From NCBI RefSeq assembly GCF_019218295.1, contig NZ_JAHUZF010000006.1:310001-374000 (forward strand): a stretch of 64,000 bases of DNA, read 5' to 3'. This stretch comes from Maritimibacter sp. DP1N21-5. Its GTDB lineage: Bacteria; Pseudomonadota; Alphaproteobacteria; Rhodobacterales; Rhodobacteraceae. Numbering within the stretch: the first letter of the stretch is position 1; each line of letters opens with the position of its first letter. This document shows, piece after piece, positions 1 through 8,932 of the stretch. Made by a program: the position numbers and the translations under genes. Under the pieces are notes generated by a model, which saw only the letters and a program-made list of their open reading frames with translations, made no database searches and had not been told where the DNA came from.

Positions 1-174
1 TTCTATCGCATCCGCGACCCGGAGCTTGTGCAGCGGACCTGGGACCATTATCAACCCGCCGTGCCGGTCACCCTGGATGGCGTCATCACGGCGGGGATCG
101 GATTCATTATCGGCTGGCTGGCCATTCGTGCGGTGTTCTCCGTGCTCTTGTGGCCGATCCGCCGTTTCGCGTGA
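1..174 (+). CDS. C-terminal end of a membrane protein, DUF2937-like (partial)
   Basis: An open frame enters from the left edge and ends at TGA 172-174, giving the last 57 residues of a protein whose start lies outside the window. The visible part has a short charged stretch, the segment DHYQPAVPVTLDG, then one hydrophobic helix (GIGFIIGWLAIRAVFSVLL) and a basic tail. Both the HYxPAVPVT-type segment and the terminal helix recall the DUF2937 family of small alphaproteobacterial membrane proteins, whose function is unknown. The assignment is from memory of the family and rests on a fragment. The next gene starts 10 bases after its stop, so the two are probably cotranscribed. Confidence 0.5.
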   Translation, partial: FYRIRDPELVQRTWDHYQPAVPVTLDGVITAGIGFIIGWLAIRAVFSVLLWPIRRFA

Positions 175-184
175 AAGGACGCCC

Positions 185-568
185 ATGCACCGCAAGATGC
201 GCTTCGCCCTCGTTTCGGCCGGCTTGCTGTTTCTCCTGCCCCTGTTGCTCGGCATCCTGAAGGCCAGCGTCTTCTGGCTTTTCGCCGTGCTCGCCGTCTT
301 CGTCTTCAACGCGATCCTCGGGGCGACCCGGGTGAAACGGTTCAACGGGATCAAGGGCATCCTGCCGATCCTCGGGACCCAGACGATCATGATCGTGATC
401 TTCTACCTCATCGGTCGCTTCGTGAACCTCGTCGCCGTCTCGGGCGACCGGGTCGAGCTTACCCCGATGTGGTTCGCCATTTTCGCCGTGATCGCCATTG
501 CCGCCATCGGCACGGGTCTCGTCGCCTCGGCGCCCGAAAAGGCCGACGCCGCGAAGGAAACTGCCTGA
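185..568 (+). CDS. small integral membrane protein, unknown function
   Basis: 127 residues with about four hydrophobic segments: the N-terminal helix after MHRKMRF, one beginning SVFWLFAVLAV, one at TQTIMIVIFYLIG, and one at FAIFAVIAIAAIG. The C-terminus is a short charged tail. The start was chosen at ATG 185 because AAAGGA lies five bases upstream; the longer frame reaching back to base 26 would overlap the preceding gene. I do not recognise a family. It lies directly upstream of lolC in the same direction, with a 105-base gap. Confidence 0.6.
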   Translation: MHRKMRFALVSAGLLFLLPLLLGILKASVFWLFAVLAVFVFNAILGATRVKRFNGIKGILPILGTQTIMIVIFYLIGRFVNLVAVSGDRVELTPMWFAIFAVIAIAAIGTGLVASAPEKADAAKETA

Positions 569-673
569 GCCGCCACACGCCGGCGTGAGGGGCGGGGCGC
601 TTGACCTTTGGCGCGCCTGCCCACAGGGTCTCGCGCGACCGCGCCGGATGTCGCGCCAGTTGAGGAGCCGCCC

Positions 674-1960
674 GTGGCCGAAACGACCGCCCCCTTTTCC
701 CGCTTCGAATGGATGATCGCCTGGCGCTACCTGCGGGCCCGGCGGGCCGAGGGCGGCGTGTCCACGATGACGTGGATTTCGCTGATCGGGATCACGCTGG
801 CCGTCGCCGCGCTGATCATCACGCTCGCAGTCCGCACCGGCTTCCGGGCGGAGTTCGTCGATACGATCCTTGGCGCCAATGCCCATGTCACCGTCTACAC
901 GGCGGGCGAGGTGACGGCGTCGGGCAATCTCGACCAGACGATCAGCGACTTCGACGACTGGGCCGCGCGCATCGCCGAGGTGCCCGGCGTCACCCGTGCC
1001 GCGCCGCTCATCAAGGGCCAGGTCATGGCCAACAGCCGCGACCGCAACACCGGCGTGCAGGTCTTCGGCATCCGTCTGGACGACCTCAGGTCGATCCCTC
1101 GCGTGGCCGATCCGACCACGGCGCAGGGCAGCATCGAGGAGTTCGAGCGTGGCATCGCCATCGGATCGGGCGTGGCGCGCGACCTTGGCCTGACGCTTGG
1201 CGACAAGATCAAGATCATCTCGCCAAACGGCGTGAAGACGGCCTTCGGGGTCAGCCCGCGCGTGAACGTCTATGACGTGACCTTCATCTTCTCGGCAGGC
1301 CGCTACGACATCGACTCGACGCGGGTCTACCTGCCTTTCGAAGAGGCTCAGGTCTTCTTCAACAAGGAGGGCGTGGCCGACGAGATCGAGGTCATGACCC
1401 GCGACCCCGACCGGATCGACGACTTCGTCCTTCCGATTCTTCAGGCCGCCGGGCCGGATGCCATCGCCTGGACCTGGCAGGACAGCGCTGGGGCCTTCCT
1501 CAAGGCGCTGGAGATCGAGGACAACGTGATGTTCGTGATCCTCTCGGTCCTCGTGCTTATCGCCTCCATGAACATCGTCTCGGGCCTGATCATGTTGGTC
1601 AAGAACAAGGGCCGCGACATTGGTATCCTGCGCACCATGGGGCTGACCGAAGGGTCAGTGCTCCGGGTCTTCTTCCTCTGCGGTTCGCTCACCGGGATCG
1701 TCGGCACCATTGCGGGCGTCATCGTCGGAGTGCTTTTTGCCATCTACATCGACCCGATCTTCGCCCTCGTCGATTATGTCTCGGGCGGCGGGGTCTGGGA
1801 CCCATCGGTGCGCGGGATTTACGCTTTGCCCGCGAAACTGGAGCTGCCCGACGTGCTGTCGGCCGTGGCCATGTCGCTGGGCCTGTCCTTCATCGTGACC
1901 ATTTTCCCGGCGCGGCGCGCGGCGCGGATGAACCCGGTGGAGGCGCTGCGTTATGAGTGA
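674..1960 (+). CDS. lolC: lipoprotein-releasing ABC transporter permease LolC/LolE
   Basis: 428 residues. This is the inner-membrane permease that, with LolD, extracts outer-membrane lipoproteins and passes them to the periplasmic carrier LolA. The N-terminal [17 protein letters not shown] signature and first membrane helix are followed by a large periplasmic domain, then three C-terminal helices (about residues 280-420) ending in the FtsX-type motif [16 protein letters not shown]. The start is GTG 674, preceded at six bases by AGGAG; an upstream TTG at 608 has no ribosome site. Its end overlaps lolD by eight bases. Alphaproteobacteria commonly use one LolC/E-type permease as a homodimer, and no second permease is seen here. 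Confidence 0.93.
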   Translation: MAETTAPFSRFEWMIAWRYLRARRAEGGVSTMTWISLIGITLAVAALIITLAVRTGFRAEFVDTILGANAHVTVYTAGEVTASGNLDQTISDFDDWAARIAEVPGVTRAAPLIKGQVMANSRDRNTGVQVFGIRLDDLRSIPRVADPTTAQGSIEEFERGIAIGSGVARDLGLTLGDKIKIISPNGVKTAFGVSPRVNVYDVTFIFSAGRYDIDSTRVYLPFEEAQVFFNKEGVADEIEVMTRDPDRIDDFVLPILQAAGPDAIAWTWQDSAGAFLKALEIEDNVMFVILSVLVLIASMNIVSGLIMLVKNKGRDIGILRTMGLTEGSVLRVFFLCGSLTGIVGTIAGVIVGVLFAIYIDPIFALVDYVSGGGVWDPSVRGIYALPAKLELPDVLSAVAMSLGLSFIVTIFPARRAARMNPVEALRYE

Positions 1961-2636
1961 GGCCCTGAAGCTCGAAAAGATCGAAAAAGGCTACAATTTG
2001 GGCGAACCTGGTGAGGTTTCGGTCCTGAAAGGTGCGAATATTGCAATTGAGCGCGGCGAAGTGGTCGCCCTTGTGGCGCCCTCAGGGGCTGGCAAATCGA
2101 CGCTCTTGCACATCGCGGGGCTGCTCGACACGCCGAGCGCCGGCACCGTCACCATCGGGGGCGAGGACGTGACCCGGCTGTCCGACCGACGCCGCACGGC
2201 GCTGCGCCGCTCGAAGATCGGGTTCATCTACCAGTTTCACCATCTGCTGCCGGAATTCTCGGCGCTCGAGAATATTGTCTTGCCGCAGCTCGCCAACGGC
2301 GCGGGGCAGGGCGCAGCCCGGGCGCGAGCCAAGGAACTGCTCGCCCGCGTCGGGGTCGATCATCGGTCCGACCACCGCCCGGCCGAGTTGTCCGGGGGTG
2401 AACAACAGCGCGTGGCCTTCTGCCGGGCGCTCGCCAATGCGCCCGAGGTCCTGCTCGCGGACGAGCCCACGGGGAACCTCGATCCCGAGACCTCGGACCG
2501 GGTGTTCGGTGCCCTCATGGAGCTTGTGCGCGACACCGGTCTCTCGGCCCTCATCGCCACACACAACATCGAGCTTGCCCACCGGATGGACCGGGTCGTC
2601 CGGCTTGACGCAGGCGTGATCGCCCCCTTCGCCTGA
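1953..2636 (+). CDS. lolD: lipoprotein-releasing ABC transporter ATPase LolD
   Basis: 227 residues, cytoplasmic ATPase of the Lol lipoprotein exporter. Walker A is APSGAGKST near residue 47, the Q-loop is [15 protein letters not shown], the signature is LSGGEQQR, Walker B is [13 protein letters not shown], and the H-loop is ATHN. The [10 protein letters not shown] segment after the Q-loop is characteristic of LolD/MacB-type ATPases. It overlaps lolC by eight bases, which implies translational coupling. The first 60 bases of the gene are noticeably less GC-rich than the rest. Confidence 0.95.
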   Translation: MSEALKLEKIEKGYNLGEPGEVSVLKGANIAIERGEVVALVAPSGAGKSTLLHIAGLLDTPSAGTVTIGGEDVTRLSDRRRTALRRSKIGFIYQFHHLLPEFSALENIVLPQLANGAGQGAARARAKELLARVGVDHRSDHRPAELSGGEQQRVAFCRALANAPEVLLADEPTGNLDPETSDRVFGALMELVRDTGLSALIATHNIELAHRMDRVVRLDAGVIAPFA

Positions 2637-2707
2637 TCGGCGAGAATCCGCTTGCGGGAATCGTTTGTGCCCCTAACCATGGGGGCATTGCGAAGGGGAT
2701 AGTCTGC

Positions 2708-3175
2708 ATGTTGTTGAATTTGTTTCGTGGCTCCGCCGCCTGCCTCGGCGTGGCCCTTGGTTTCCTGACCGCGCCCGCATTGGCCGACGAGGTCTTTTCA
2801 AGCTCCAGCGCAAGGAACATGGTCGTCGTCCGAGTCGACGTGTCCGAGCAGAAGCTGACGGTCATCCAGAACGGTGTCCGGCTTTACGACTGGCCGGTTT
2901 CGACCGCCCGGACCGGCAAATGGACCCCGCGCGGCACCTTCCAGCCGCAGTGGTTTTCGCCAGATCATCGGTCGTCGAAATACAACAACGCTCCGATGCC
3001 GTGGTCGGTCTTCTATTCGGGCGATTACGCGATCCACGGGACCGATGCGGTCGGGCGTCTGGGAACGCCCGCCTCCGCCGGCTGCGTGCGGCTTTCGCCC
3101 GAGAACGCCAAGACGCTCTATTCCCTGATCTTCGAGACGGGGAAGAAAGACACCTTCATCGTCGTTCAGGACTGA
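2708..3175 (+). CDS. L,D-transpeptidase (YkuD), secreted
   Basis: 155 residues. It begins with a Sec signal peptide (hydrophobic stretch ending near ALADEVF) and then a YkuD catalytic domain. The active-site motif HGTDAVGRLGTPASAGCVRL carries the conserved His, Gly-Cys and Arg of the family. YkuD enzymes form 3-3 crosslinks in peptidoglycan or attach outer-membrane proteins to it, and act in the periplasm. AAGGGG precedes the ATG by eight bases. The gene stands alone, convergent with the DUF606 gene, whose stop lies only five bases beyond. A second YkuD lipoprotein lies at 25614-26390. Confidence 0.9.
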   Translation: MLLNLFRGSAACLGVALGFLTAPALADEVFSSSSARNMVVVRVDVSEQKLTVIQNGVRLYDWPVSTARTGKWTPRGTFQPQWFSPDHRSSKYNNAPMPWSVFYSGDYAIHGTDAVGRLGTPASAGCVRLSPENAKTLYSLIFETGKKDTFIVVQD

Positions 3176-3180
3176 GGGCG

Positions 3181-3624
3181 CTAGGCCCGCTGCGCGATCC
3201 AGACGCCGACGGCCATGACGGCGATTCCGACCGTTCGCGACAGGCTCAGCGGTGACAGCCGTGCGCCGAAGAGCCCGAAATGGTCGATGACCGCGGCAGA
3301 AACCAGCTGGCCCAGCAGCACGAAGAAGACCGCGTTGCCGACGCCGAAGCGCGGCGCGACGAAGGTAATCGACAGCACATAGAACGCCACGAAGAGCCCG
3401 GCGGTGAACAGGTGCTTCGGCGCCTCGCCCAGCCGGGACAGCGCACCGGGGCCCGTCACCAGGGCCGCCACGATCCCGACGATCAGCGCCACGCCAAAGA
3501 GGACGACGCCGGTGGCGAAAGGGTTGCCGATCTTCTGGCCAAGGGCCGCGTTCAGAGCCGCGAGGATGGGAATCCCCATGCCTGCGAGCAGCATCGTAAG
3601 CGCGTAGCCACCATTTCCGGACAT
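3181..3624 (-). CDS. DMT-type transporter of the DUF606/YdcZ family
   Basis: 147 residues with five hydrophobic helices. The N-terminal motif (AALNAALGQKIGNPFAT) is typical of the DUF606 half of the drug/metabolite transporter superfamily, followed by FVAPRFGVGNAVFFVLLGQL. These are inner-membrane proteins of half-DMT size whose substrates are generally unknown. The start codon abuts the stop of the upstream thioesterase gene with no spacer, so the two form an operon. Confidence 0.82.
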   Translation of the reverse strand: MSGNGGYALTMLLAGMGIPILAALNAALGQKIGNPFATGVVLFGVALIVGIVAALVTGPGALSRLGEAPKHLFTAGLFVAFYVLSITFVAPRFGVGNAVFFVLLGQLVSAAVIDHFGLFGARLSPLSLSRTVGIAVMAVGVWIAQRA

Positions 3625-4029
3625 TCAGGGCACCATATAGGTTGCGGTCGCCGTCGCCACGTCTTTCTCCGACGGCTTGGCGACGATCTCGGCCCGGGTG
3701 AAAACCACTTTGGACCCGGCGCGCACCACGAGCGCTCGGCAGGAAATCCGCTCGCCCGCGCCGGGGCGCAGGAACTGCAGATCGAGGTTGGTCGTGGCCA
3801 CGGGTTTGAACTCCTTGAAGTGGCCCGCGCAGGCAAAGACCATCGCCGTGTCGGCCAAAGCCGCGATCGCCTGACCCGACACGATCCCGCCGACACGCGC
3901 GATCTCCGGGGTGACCGGCATGGACAGCGTCGCACCGGAACAGCACAGGCTGTCGATCCTGAGGTCGAGTGCGCGAACCCAAGGGGCAAACATGTCGTCC
4001 AGGATCTGATGCGCGGTTTCGGGTGTCAT
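3625..4029 (-). CDS. PaaI-type hotdog thioesterase
   Basis: 134 residues, one hotdog domain. The segment GGIVSGQAIAALADTAM corresponds to the PaaI active-site region, and VATTNLDLQFLRPGAGERI is the following strand pair. PaaI-family enzymes hydrolyse acyl-CoA thioesters in the cytoplasm; the substrate here cannot be told. The start at ATG 4029 has no clear ribosome site. The gene is first in a two-gene unit with the DUF606 transporter. Confidence 0.85.
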   Translation of the reverse strand: MTPETAHQILDDMFAPWVRALDLRIDSLCCSGATLSMPVTPEIARVGGIVSGQAIAALADTAMVFACAGHFKEFKPVATTNLDLQFLRPGAGERISCRALVVRAGSKVVFTRAEIVAKPSEKDVATATATYMVP

Positions 4030-4073
4030 GGGCGCAGATTGCGCGGCGGCTTTGCCCTATGCAAGGGGGGGTG

Positions 4074-4649
4074 TTACCGGCTTCGGTCCTCTGTGTCCGT
4101 ACTGCCGTCCAGAAGGACCTTCAGCGTATCGAGCGCGGACATGGCCCGTTCCGCCGCCTCTTCGAGTTCCTGCGCCAGGGCGTCAGCCCGGTCCCCTTCG
4201 ACCCCGCGGCGCACCATCCGCGCGGCCGAGGCGCTGGCGCTCACCATGTTGGTCAGGCTGTGGCGGACACGGCGCAGCCCCTCCTGCCGGCTGTCGTGAT
4301 CGGTCCCCGGCTCGGCCCGGCGCGACAGGACGAGCGCGCGGCCCATATGATCTCCATCGCGGAGCGCATGGCATTCCACCGCCCATTCGACGCCGTTGAC
4401 CACCGCAAGAAACCGACCGACCGCGCCGGAAAAGGCGTCGTCCAGCGCCGATTGCGCGGCGGGCCGGTCCATGTCCTGAAAGAGCGTCGTCACGTTTGTC
4501 CCGAGGGCACCGTCCTCAGACGTGCCGAAAGCGGTCAGCGCCTCACCGTTCACGGCGAGGATGCGACCCTCCCTGTCCACGATTTTCGCGCAAACTTGTC
4601 CGGGGCCTTGCGCAAGGTCCCCCGCGTATCGATCTGTGGTCCCCGTCAC
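4074..4649 (-). CDS. PAS-domain protein with an orphan histidine-kinase dimerization helix
   Basis: 191 residues. Residues 18-110 read as a PAS fold (CAKIVDREGRILAVNGEAL, later WAVECHALRDGDHMGRALVLS). Residues 120-180 form a charged helical pair carrying RRVRHSLTNMV, with His130 and Asn at +4. That is the same H-x-x-x-N spacing as the phosphoacceptor box NHRVRN of the phytochrome kinase next door. No ATPase domain follows: the protein ends about 50 residues after the His. The start is GTG 4649. It may be a phosphotransfer protein, a dimerization partner of the kinase, or a decayed HWE kinase. It lies 123 bases downstream of the phytochrome gene, same strand. Confidence 0.6.
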   Translation of the reverse strand: MTGTTDRYAGDLAQGPGQVCAKIVDREGRILAVNGEALTAFGTSEDGALGTNVTTLFQDMDRPAAQSALDDAFSGAVGRFLAVVNGVEWAVECHALRDGDHMGRALVLSRRAEPGTDHDSRQEGLRRVRHSLTNMVSASASAARMVRRGVEGDRADALAQELEEAAERAMSALDTLKVLLDGSTDTEDRSR

Positions 4650-4772
4650 ACCGCGTCCCCGGCTTTACCGGCAGGGTCGGGGAGATCCCGCCGGTTAGTC
4701 TTGAATCACCATTCCCCGACAGGGGCTAACGTAACCGATATGTGACTCTCGTCAAGGACAAGTGAGACCGTG

Positions 4773-7358
4773 TCATTCACCCGCGCCGTGGGGAAGAACC
4801 TGTTGCAACGCACTGCGCAGACTGTCGTTCGAGAAAGGCTTCTGCACCACGGGACAGGGAGGGTAGATCGCGCGGATGTCGTCGGTTTCGCCATAGCCCG
4901 TTGACAAGATGAAAGGAGTATCAAGCTCGACCAACCGTTCCGCCACCGCGACACTCTGCTCGTCGCCGAGGTTCACGTCGAGCAGAGCGAAAGAGAAGCG
5001 CTCGGATTCGATCATGTCGAGTGCCTGAGAGACAGATGAAGCGATACGAACAGTCTCTGCTCCGAAATCCTCGAAAATACCTTGGGCATCCATCGCGATG
5101 ATCAGCGTATCCTCGACGATCAGCCCTTTCCCCGACAGCCGGAACGCGACGTTTGCGTTTCGGTCGACCGCCGAGGGGGCGGTGTCCGCCTCGGCCGGGT
5201 CGACAAAACGCGAGATATGGGCAGGAGGAATGCGGAAATGCGCCTCCACTCCTGTGAGCTTGTAGTCGATCCGGGCGTCGCCGCGAAGTTCGTGCGGCAC
5301 CGACCGCTCGACGATGGTCGATCCGAAGCCGCGCCGTTTGGGCGGGCTCACGGGCGGTCCTCCGCGTTCGACCCAGTCAAGCGTGAGCCCCCCGGCGGCA
5401 TCTTCGCGCAGGGTCACGATCACCTTGCCCGTGCTGTCGCAGAGTGCGCCGTATTTGATCGAGTTGGTCGCCATCTCGTGCAAGACAAGCGCCATGGTCG
5501 TATAGGCCGCCGGCGTGATCGCAGCATCGGTACCGTCGATCAGGACCCGCTCGGATTTCAAGTTGGCATAGGCCTCGAACTCGGTGCGGATCAGGTCGTG
5601 GATCGGAGCCGGTTCCCAGCGTTCGCGGGTCAGCTGGTCATGCGCCCGGGCGAGCGAATGGATCCGCCCGTCCAGCCGTTCGGTGAAATCCTTCACCGTC
5701 TTCGCGCCTTCCTTCGACTGCGACACGAGCCCCTGCATGAGGTTGAGGATGTTGCGCACCCGGTGGTTCAGTTCCGAGATCAGAAGCTGTTGCTGTTCCT
5801 GCGCGCGGCGGCGTTCCTCGGCGGTGGCGTCCGTGACTTTGAGAAAGATCTCCAGAAGCACCACGCGGATATGTTCGGCAGCATGTTTGGAATGCGCGGA
5901 CCAGGGCGCCGATTTGCCTTCGACGGTCTCTTTCCACAGCTCGAAGCTCTTGCGCGGGGTCAGGCGGGTCCCGTTCGGGCCCACCGTCACCGCCTTGTTC
6001 GGATCCCCGGCCCAATGCACGCTGTCGGTCACAGGCCGACGACACAGGACGAGGTAATCGCGAGGACGCTTCGAGATCGGGATGGCGAGGATCCCGGCGC
6101 AGCGCTGCGCATAGTCGGCCGCGTCGGGCACATGTCGCGACAGTTGTTCTGCCGCGAAGACGCCCGTTCCCGCCGAGCGGTCGAGCATCCGGGCGACAAA
6201 GCGGAATTCGTCTTTGGTGGGCGTGGAGCCGGTCGAATGAAACTCGTCGTTTTGGAAAAGCACCAGCCCGTCGTGCGGGATGACCCGTTCGATATCGTCC
6301 GACAACGACAGAAGACTTTCCGTCAAGGGCTGTCCATCCGCCATTTGCGCCATGATCAGGGTCTGAAGGCGGCTTGTGTCCTCCTGTGCCTGCTGGCGTT
6401 CGCGGCTTTCGAACTGGCCAAGCTCGAAGGAAAAGAGATGCCCGAACATCTCGACCGCCGTGCGCCGCTCGTAGTCGATGTAATAAGGGGAATCGTGGTG
6501 ACAGGCGAACAGTCCCCAAAGTTCGCCATCCTTCATGATCGACACCGACATCGACGCGCCGATGCCCATGTTCTTGAGATACTCGATATGGATCGGCGAC
6601 ACCGCTCGCGTCACCGCGAGCGAGAGGTCCAGAGGCGTTCCGTCTGCATCCACGCCGGGCAGGATCCGTGCCCCGTCGTCGTCGATGTCCGCGATCAGCC
6701 GAAGGAGGCTGCGCTTGTAGAGGGCGCGCGCCTGAACCGGGATGTCGGAGGCGGGGAAGTTGAGGCCGAGATAGCGCTTCTCCCCGTCGGCCCGGTCCTC
6801 GGCAATGACCTTGCCGGAGTGGTCCGGCTGGAACTCGTAGACCATCACGCTGTCGAACCCGGAAATCGCCCGAAGGCCGCGCGCCGCGTCCCGCGCCAGC
6901 CGCTGAATGTCGTGCCTGGTGTCGATCCGGCGGATATGGGGATAGACCTCGCTCATGACGTCTGTGCCCCGAACGCCCGATTTCGGTTCGAACTCAAGGA
7001 TCAGGTAACGCCCCGACTGGTGCATCGACAGGTCGCAGAGCTTGCCGTTGTCGCGCAGCATGACGCCAAAAAGCCGCACCGCCTGCTCCCGCAGGTCCGA
7101 GGTCCGCAGGCCGCCCCGGATCCGCGCGAAAGCGTCGGATACGACGAGTTCCGAGAGCGGCTGTCCCAGGGCGTCTTCGACGTCCACGCCGAGGATTTCG
7201 GGCAGGTTCTCGGACGCGTGCTGAACGATCCAGTCCGCCGAAAGCGCGACGAGAGCGCCATAGGATTGCACCCGACCCAGAATATGGATCGGCTCGCGGT
7301 CGCAATTGGTCAGATCGATGGGATCGCCGGGCTGTGGAGCAGGAGTCGTCAAAGCCAT
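4773..7358 (-). CDS. bacteriophytochrome HWE histidine kinase with C-terminal receiver
   Basis: 861 residues from ATG 7358. A red/far-red photoreceptor kinase. The N-terminal PAS_2 domain carries Cys19 in NCDREPIHI, the biliverdin attachment site. The GAF domain has FPASDIP (201-207) and SPIHIEYLKNMG (254-265), and the PHY tongue has PRKSF (468-472). The kinase H-box is ELNHRVRN with His532. The ATPase domain has LHEMATNSIKYGAL and WVERGG, whose N-box His and WxE motif define HWE kinases. The receiver at 745-861 has phosphoacceptor Asp794 in LLDVNLG and a PVVQKPF switch Lys. An in-frame ATG at 7415 would overlap the heme oxygenase gene and is less likely. The gene starts one base after the heme oxygenase stop, so they are cotranscribed. 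Confidence 0.93.
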   Translation of the reverse strand: MALTTPAPQPGDPIDLTNCDREPIHILGRVQSYGALVALSADWIVQHASENLPEILGVDVEDALGQPLSELVVSDAFARIRGGLRTSDLREQAVRLFGVMLRDNGKLCDLSMHQSGRYLILEFEPKSGVRGTDVMSEVYPHIRRIDTRHDIQRLARDAARGLRAISGFDSVMVYEFQPDHSGKVIAEDRADGEKRYLGLNFPASDIPVQARALYKRSLLRLIADIDDDGARILPGVDADGTPLDLSLAVTRAVSPIHIEYLKNMGIGASMSVSIMKDGELWGLFACHHDSPYYIDYERRTAVEMFGHLFSFELGQFESRERQQAQEDTSRLQTLIMAQMADGQPLTESLLSLSDDIERVIPHDGLVLFQNDEFHSTGSTPTKDEFRFVARMLDRSAGTGVFAAEQLSRHVPDAADYAQRCAGILAIPISKRPRDYLVLCRRPVTDSVHWAGDPNKAVTVGPNGTRLTPRKSFELWKETVEGKSAPWSAHSKHAAEHIRVVLLEIFLKVTDATAEERRRAQEQQQLLISELNHRVRNILNLMQGLVSQSKEGAKTVKDFTERLDGRIHSLARAHDQLTRERWEPAPIHDLIRTEFEAYANLKSERVLIDGTDAAITPAAYTTMALVLHEMATNSIKYGALCDSTGKVIVTLREDAAGGLTLDWVERGGPPVSPPKRRGFGSTIVERSVPHELRGDARIDYKLTGVEAHFRIPPAHISRFVDPAEADTAPSAVDRNANVAFRLSGKGLIVEDTLIIAMDAQGIFEDFGAETVRIASSVSQALDMIESERFSFALLDVNLGDEQSVAVAERLVELDTPFILSTGYGETDDIRAIYPPCPVVQKPFSNDSLRSALQQVLPHGAGE

Positions 7359-7359
7359 G

Positions 7360-7980
7360 TCAGTGGGCGGCGCTCCATTCGGGGTCCGGGCGTGTCCCGG
7401 GTGGCCTTGCCGCATCTGACAGCGTCATATGCGCGGCGCGCGCGAAAAGGTCGAACCCGTTTGCCACGTCGGCGGTGACGGCCTCGGCCAGGGGCGAGGT
7501 GGGCGCGATCCGGTCGAGCCGCGCACAGACCATGCGCCAGGCTTCGGTGCTTCCCATCTGGCGGAAGTGACGCGGCATCGGGTCGACACCGGCCGCTGCG
7601 ACCCGACGACGAATGACCTCGGTCCCGAGGCGCGCGCCCAGAAGGATATAGTCCACCGCGACCGGGTGCAGCCGCAGGTCATGCATCAGCACGGGCGGGT
7701 TCAGGCCTCGCCGGGCGCAATCGGCATCGAGATCCGCGATCATTTGGCCATAGAGGCCCTGGTGGCTTGGCCCGAAGCCTTCCGCCCGAGCCATGACGAG
7801 TGCGGCGATCCCGACCCGCTGGGCGCAAAGGTAGGCGCTCACATGCGCCGCCGGATCGGCCAGGAAATCGGCAAAGATCGCCTCCGTCCGGTCATGCGCC
7901 TGACGAGAGGCCCGTCGTAGCATCATGCGGAACCCCGGCTCGTGAGTCTCCGCTGCTCCGTTCGCGAAATGATTGGTCAT
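7360..7980 (-). CDS. biliverdin-producing heme oxygenase (BphO type)
   Basis: 206 residues. This enzyme opens heme to biliverdin IXa, the chromophore of the phytochrome encoded directly downstream. The N-terminal helix LRRASRQAHDRTEAIF contains His29 in the position of the proximal heme ligand, and the rest is helical, as expected for a small bacterial heme oxygenase. The start at ATG 7980 follows CGGGAAA; the frame extends upstream to 8058, but that part lies across the predicted promoter. Sequence divergence in this family is high, so the genomic pairing with a phytochrome adds much of the certainty. Confidence 0.85.
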   Translation of the reverse strand: MTNHFANGAAETHEPGFRMMLRRASRQAHDRTEAIFADFLADPAAHVSAYLCAQRVGIAALVMARAEGFGPSHQGLYGQMIADLDADCARRGLNPPVLMHDLRLHPVAVDYILLGARLGTEVIRRRVAAAGVDPMPRHFRQMGSTEAWRMVCARLDRIAPTSPLAEAVTADVANGFDLFARAAHMTLSDAARPPGTRPDPEWSAAH

Positions 7981-8008
7981 GTGATTTCCCGTGTGTCCCA
8001 CGTGCTTT

Positions 8009-8033
8009 AACGCAGGACCCTTAACCCGGTTCC
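8009..8033 (-). promoter_or_regulatory. EcfG-type general-stress promoter of the heme oxygenase-phytochrome operon
   Basis: On the minus strand GGAAC (8033-8029) is followed after exactly 16 bases by CGTT (8012-8009). This is a perfect match to the alphaproteobacterial EcfG consensus GGAAC-N16/17-CGTT. The expected start point is about 20 bases before the heme oxygenase ATG at 7980. Motif match only; the sigma factor is not in the window. Confidence 0.6.
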
Positions 8034-8085
8034 AAGATGCATGAAAAAATCTTCCCACGACAGAGACTTCCCGGTCTGCCGCGGA

Positions 8086-8775
8086 TCAGGTGATCACCAT
8101 ATTGACGAGGTAGAAGAGGCTACCGAGCGACAGGAAGCCCAAGAGCACCAACAAGCCGTCGCGGGTGACCATCGCGACCGAGAGAAAGGCGATCATCATG
8201 CCCACCATGGACGAGGTGAAGGGCACGAACTCCATGAGCGGCATGACCGCGCCGCCCATCACGCAGAGGACCTGCAGGAGGTAGAGGAACGGTGGATTGA
8301 CCAGTGGCGTCAGTCGTTCCTTGGTGATCCGGTCCATCCATGCCGCCACGGGATCGAGCCAGTCGAGCGTTTTCTCCAGTTTCTCGCGCGACACCGCGCG
8401 GCGCATGAGCCAGCCCGGCAACCAGATGTGATCTCGCTGAACCAGCATCTGCATGGCGACGAGCGCGATGGTCAATCCGCAGATCGACGACAGGAGCGGA
8501 ATGCCACTTGCCGGGGTCACGATGACGAGCGCGGGAAACATGATGAGCGGTGCGAAGCTCGCCCGGCCAAGGGCCGCGACCACTTCGCCCAGCTTCACGT
8601 CGCCGTCATGAAGGGCCTTGCGTGCCCGGCCAAGGATGCCGCAGACGCTTTCAGGGCGCAAAGCGCTCTGGGTCGGACCCGGCTCTGCGCCCGGACCGTC
8701 ATCGGTGATGCCTGTTCCGTCCATCGCAGGTTGAACCGCCAAGATGGCACGGCGGTTCCCGCGCCTCAGTCGCAT
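8086..8775 (-). CDS. exoD: ExoD-family membrane protein (exopolysaccharide synthesis)
   Basis: 229 residues. The core matches the ExoD family: LGEVVAALGRASFAPLIMFP, then LVIVTPASGIPLLSS, and C-terminal hydrophobic segments ending in LVNMVIT. ExoD was described in rhizobia as needed for normal exopolysaccharide and alkali tolerance; its biochemical role is not established. ATG 8775 was chosen because GGAGGG lies five bases upstream; ATG 8724 lacks a comparable site. The gene lies upstream of the heme oxygenase gene on the same strand with a separate promoter between them. Confidence 0.85.
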   Translation of the reverse strand: MRLRRGNRRAILAVQPAMDGTGITDDGPGAEPGPTQSALRPESVCGILGRARKALHDGDVKLGEVVAALGRASFAPLIMFPALVIVTPASGIPLLSSICGLTIALVAMQMLVQRDHIWLPGWLMRRAVSREKLEKTLDWLDPVAAWMDRITKERLTPLVNPPFLYLLQVLCVMGGAVMPLMEFVPFTSSMVGMMIAFLSVAMVTRDGLLVLLGFLSLGSLFYLVNMVIT

Positions 8776-8883
8776 TCTCACCCTCCCGCGCGTCACACCG
8801 GCCCAATTCGGCGGTCGGGCTCGTGGCAGACGGCGGGTCGCCGCCAAAGGCGCCACCCTTGCGACAGGCTGGCACGACAGACC

Positions 8884-8909
8884 GGAACAGCGCCCGCGTC
8901 ACCGGCGTT
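8884..8909 (+). promoter_or_regulatory. EcfG-type general-stress promoter of the PPOX-fold stress protein
   Basis: GGAAC (8884-8888) followed by 17 bases and CGTT (8906-8909), a perfect match to the EcfG consensus. The predicted start point near 8916 lies just before the AGGAG ribosome site (8921-8925) of the gene at 8933. Confidence 0.6.
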
Positions 8910-8932
8910 GGCCCCGCGAAAGGAGACACATC

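Noticed and set aside
5082-7478. 798-codon plus-strand open frame
   Set aside because: It is the complement of the phytochrome gene; long antisense frames arise from codon bias in GC-rich genes, and no domain is seen in it.
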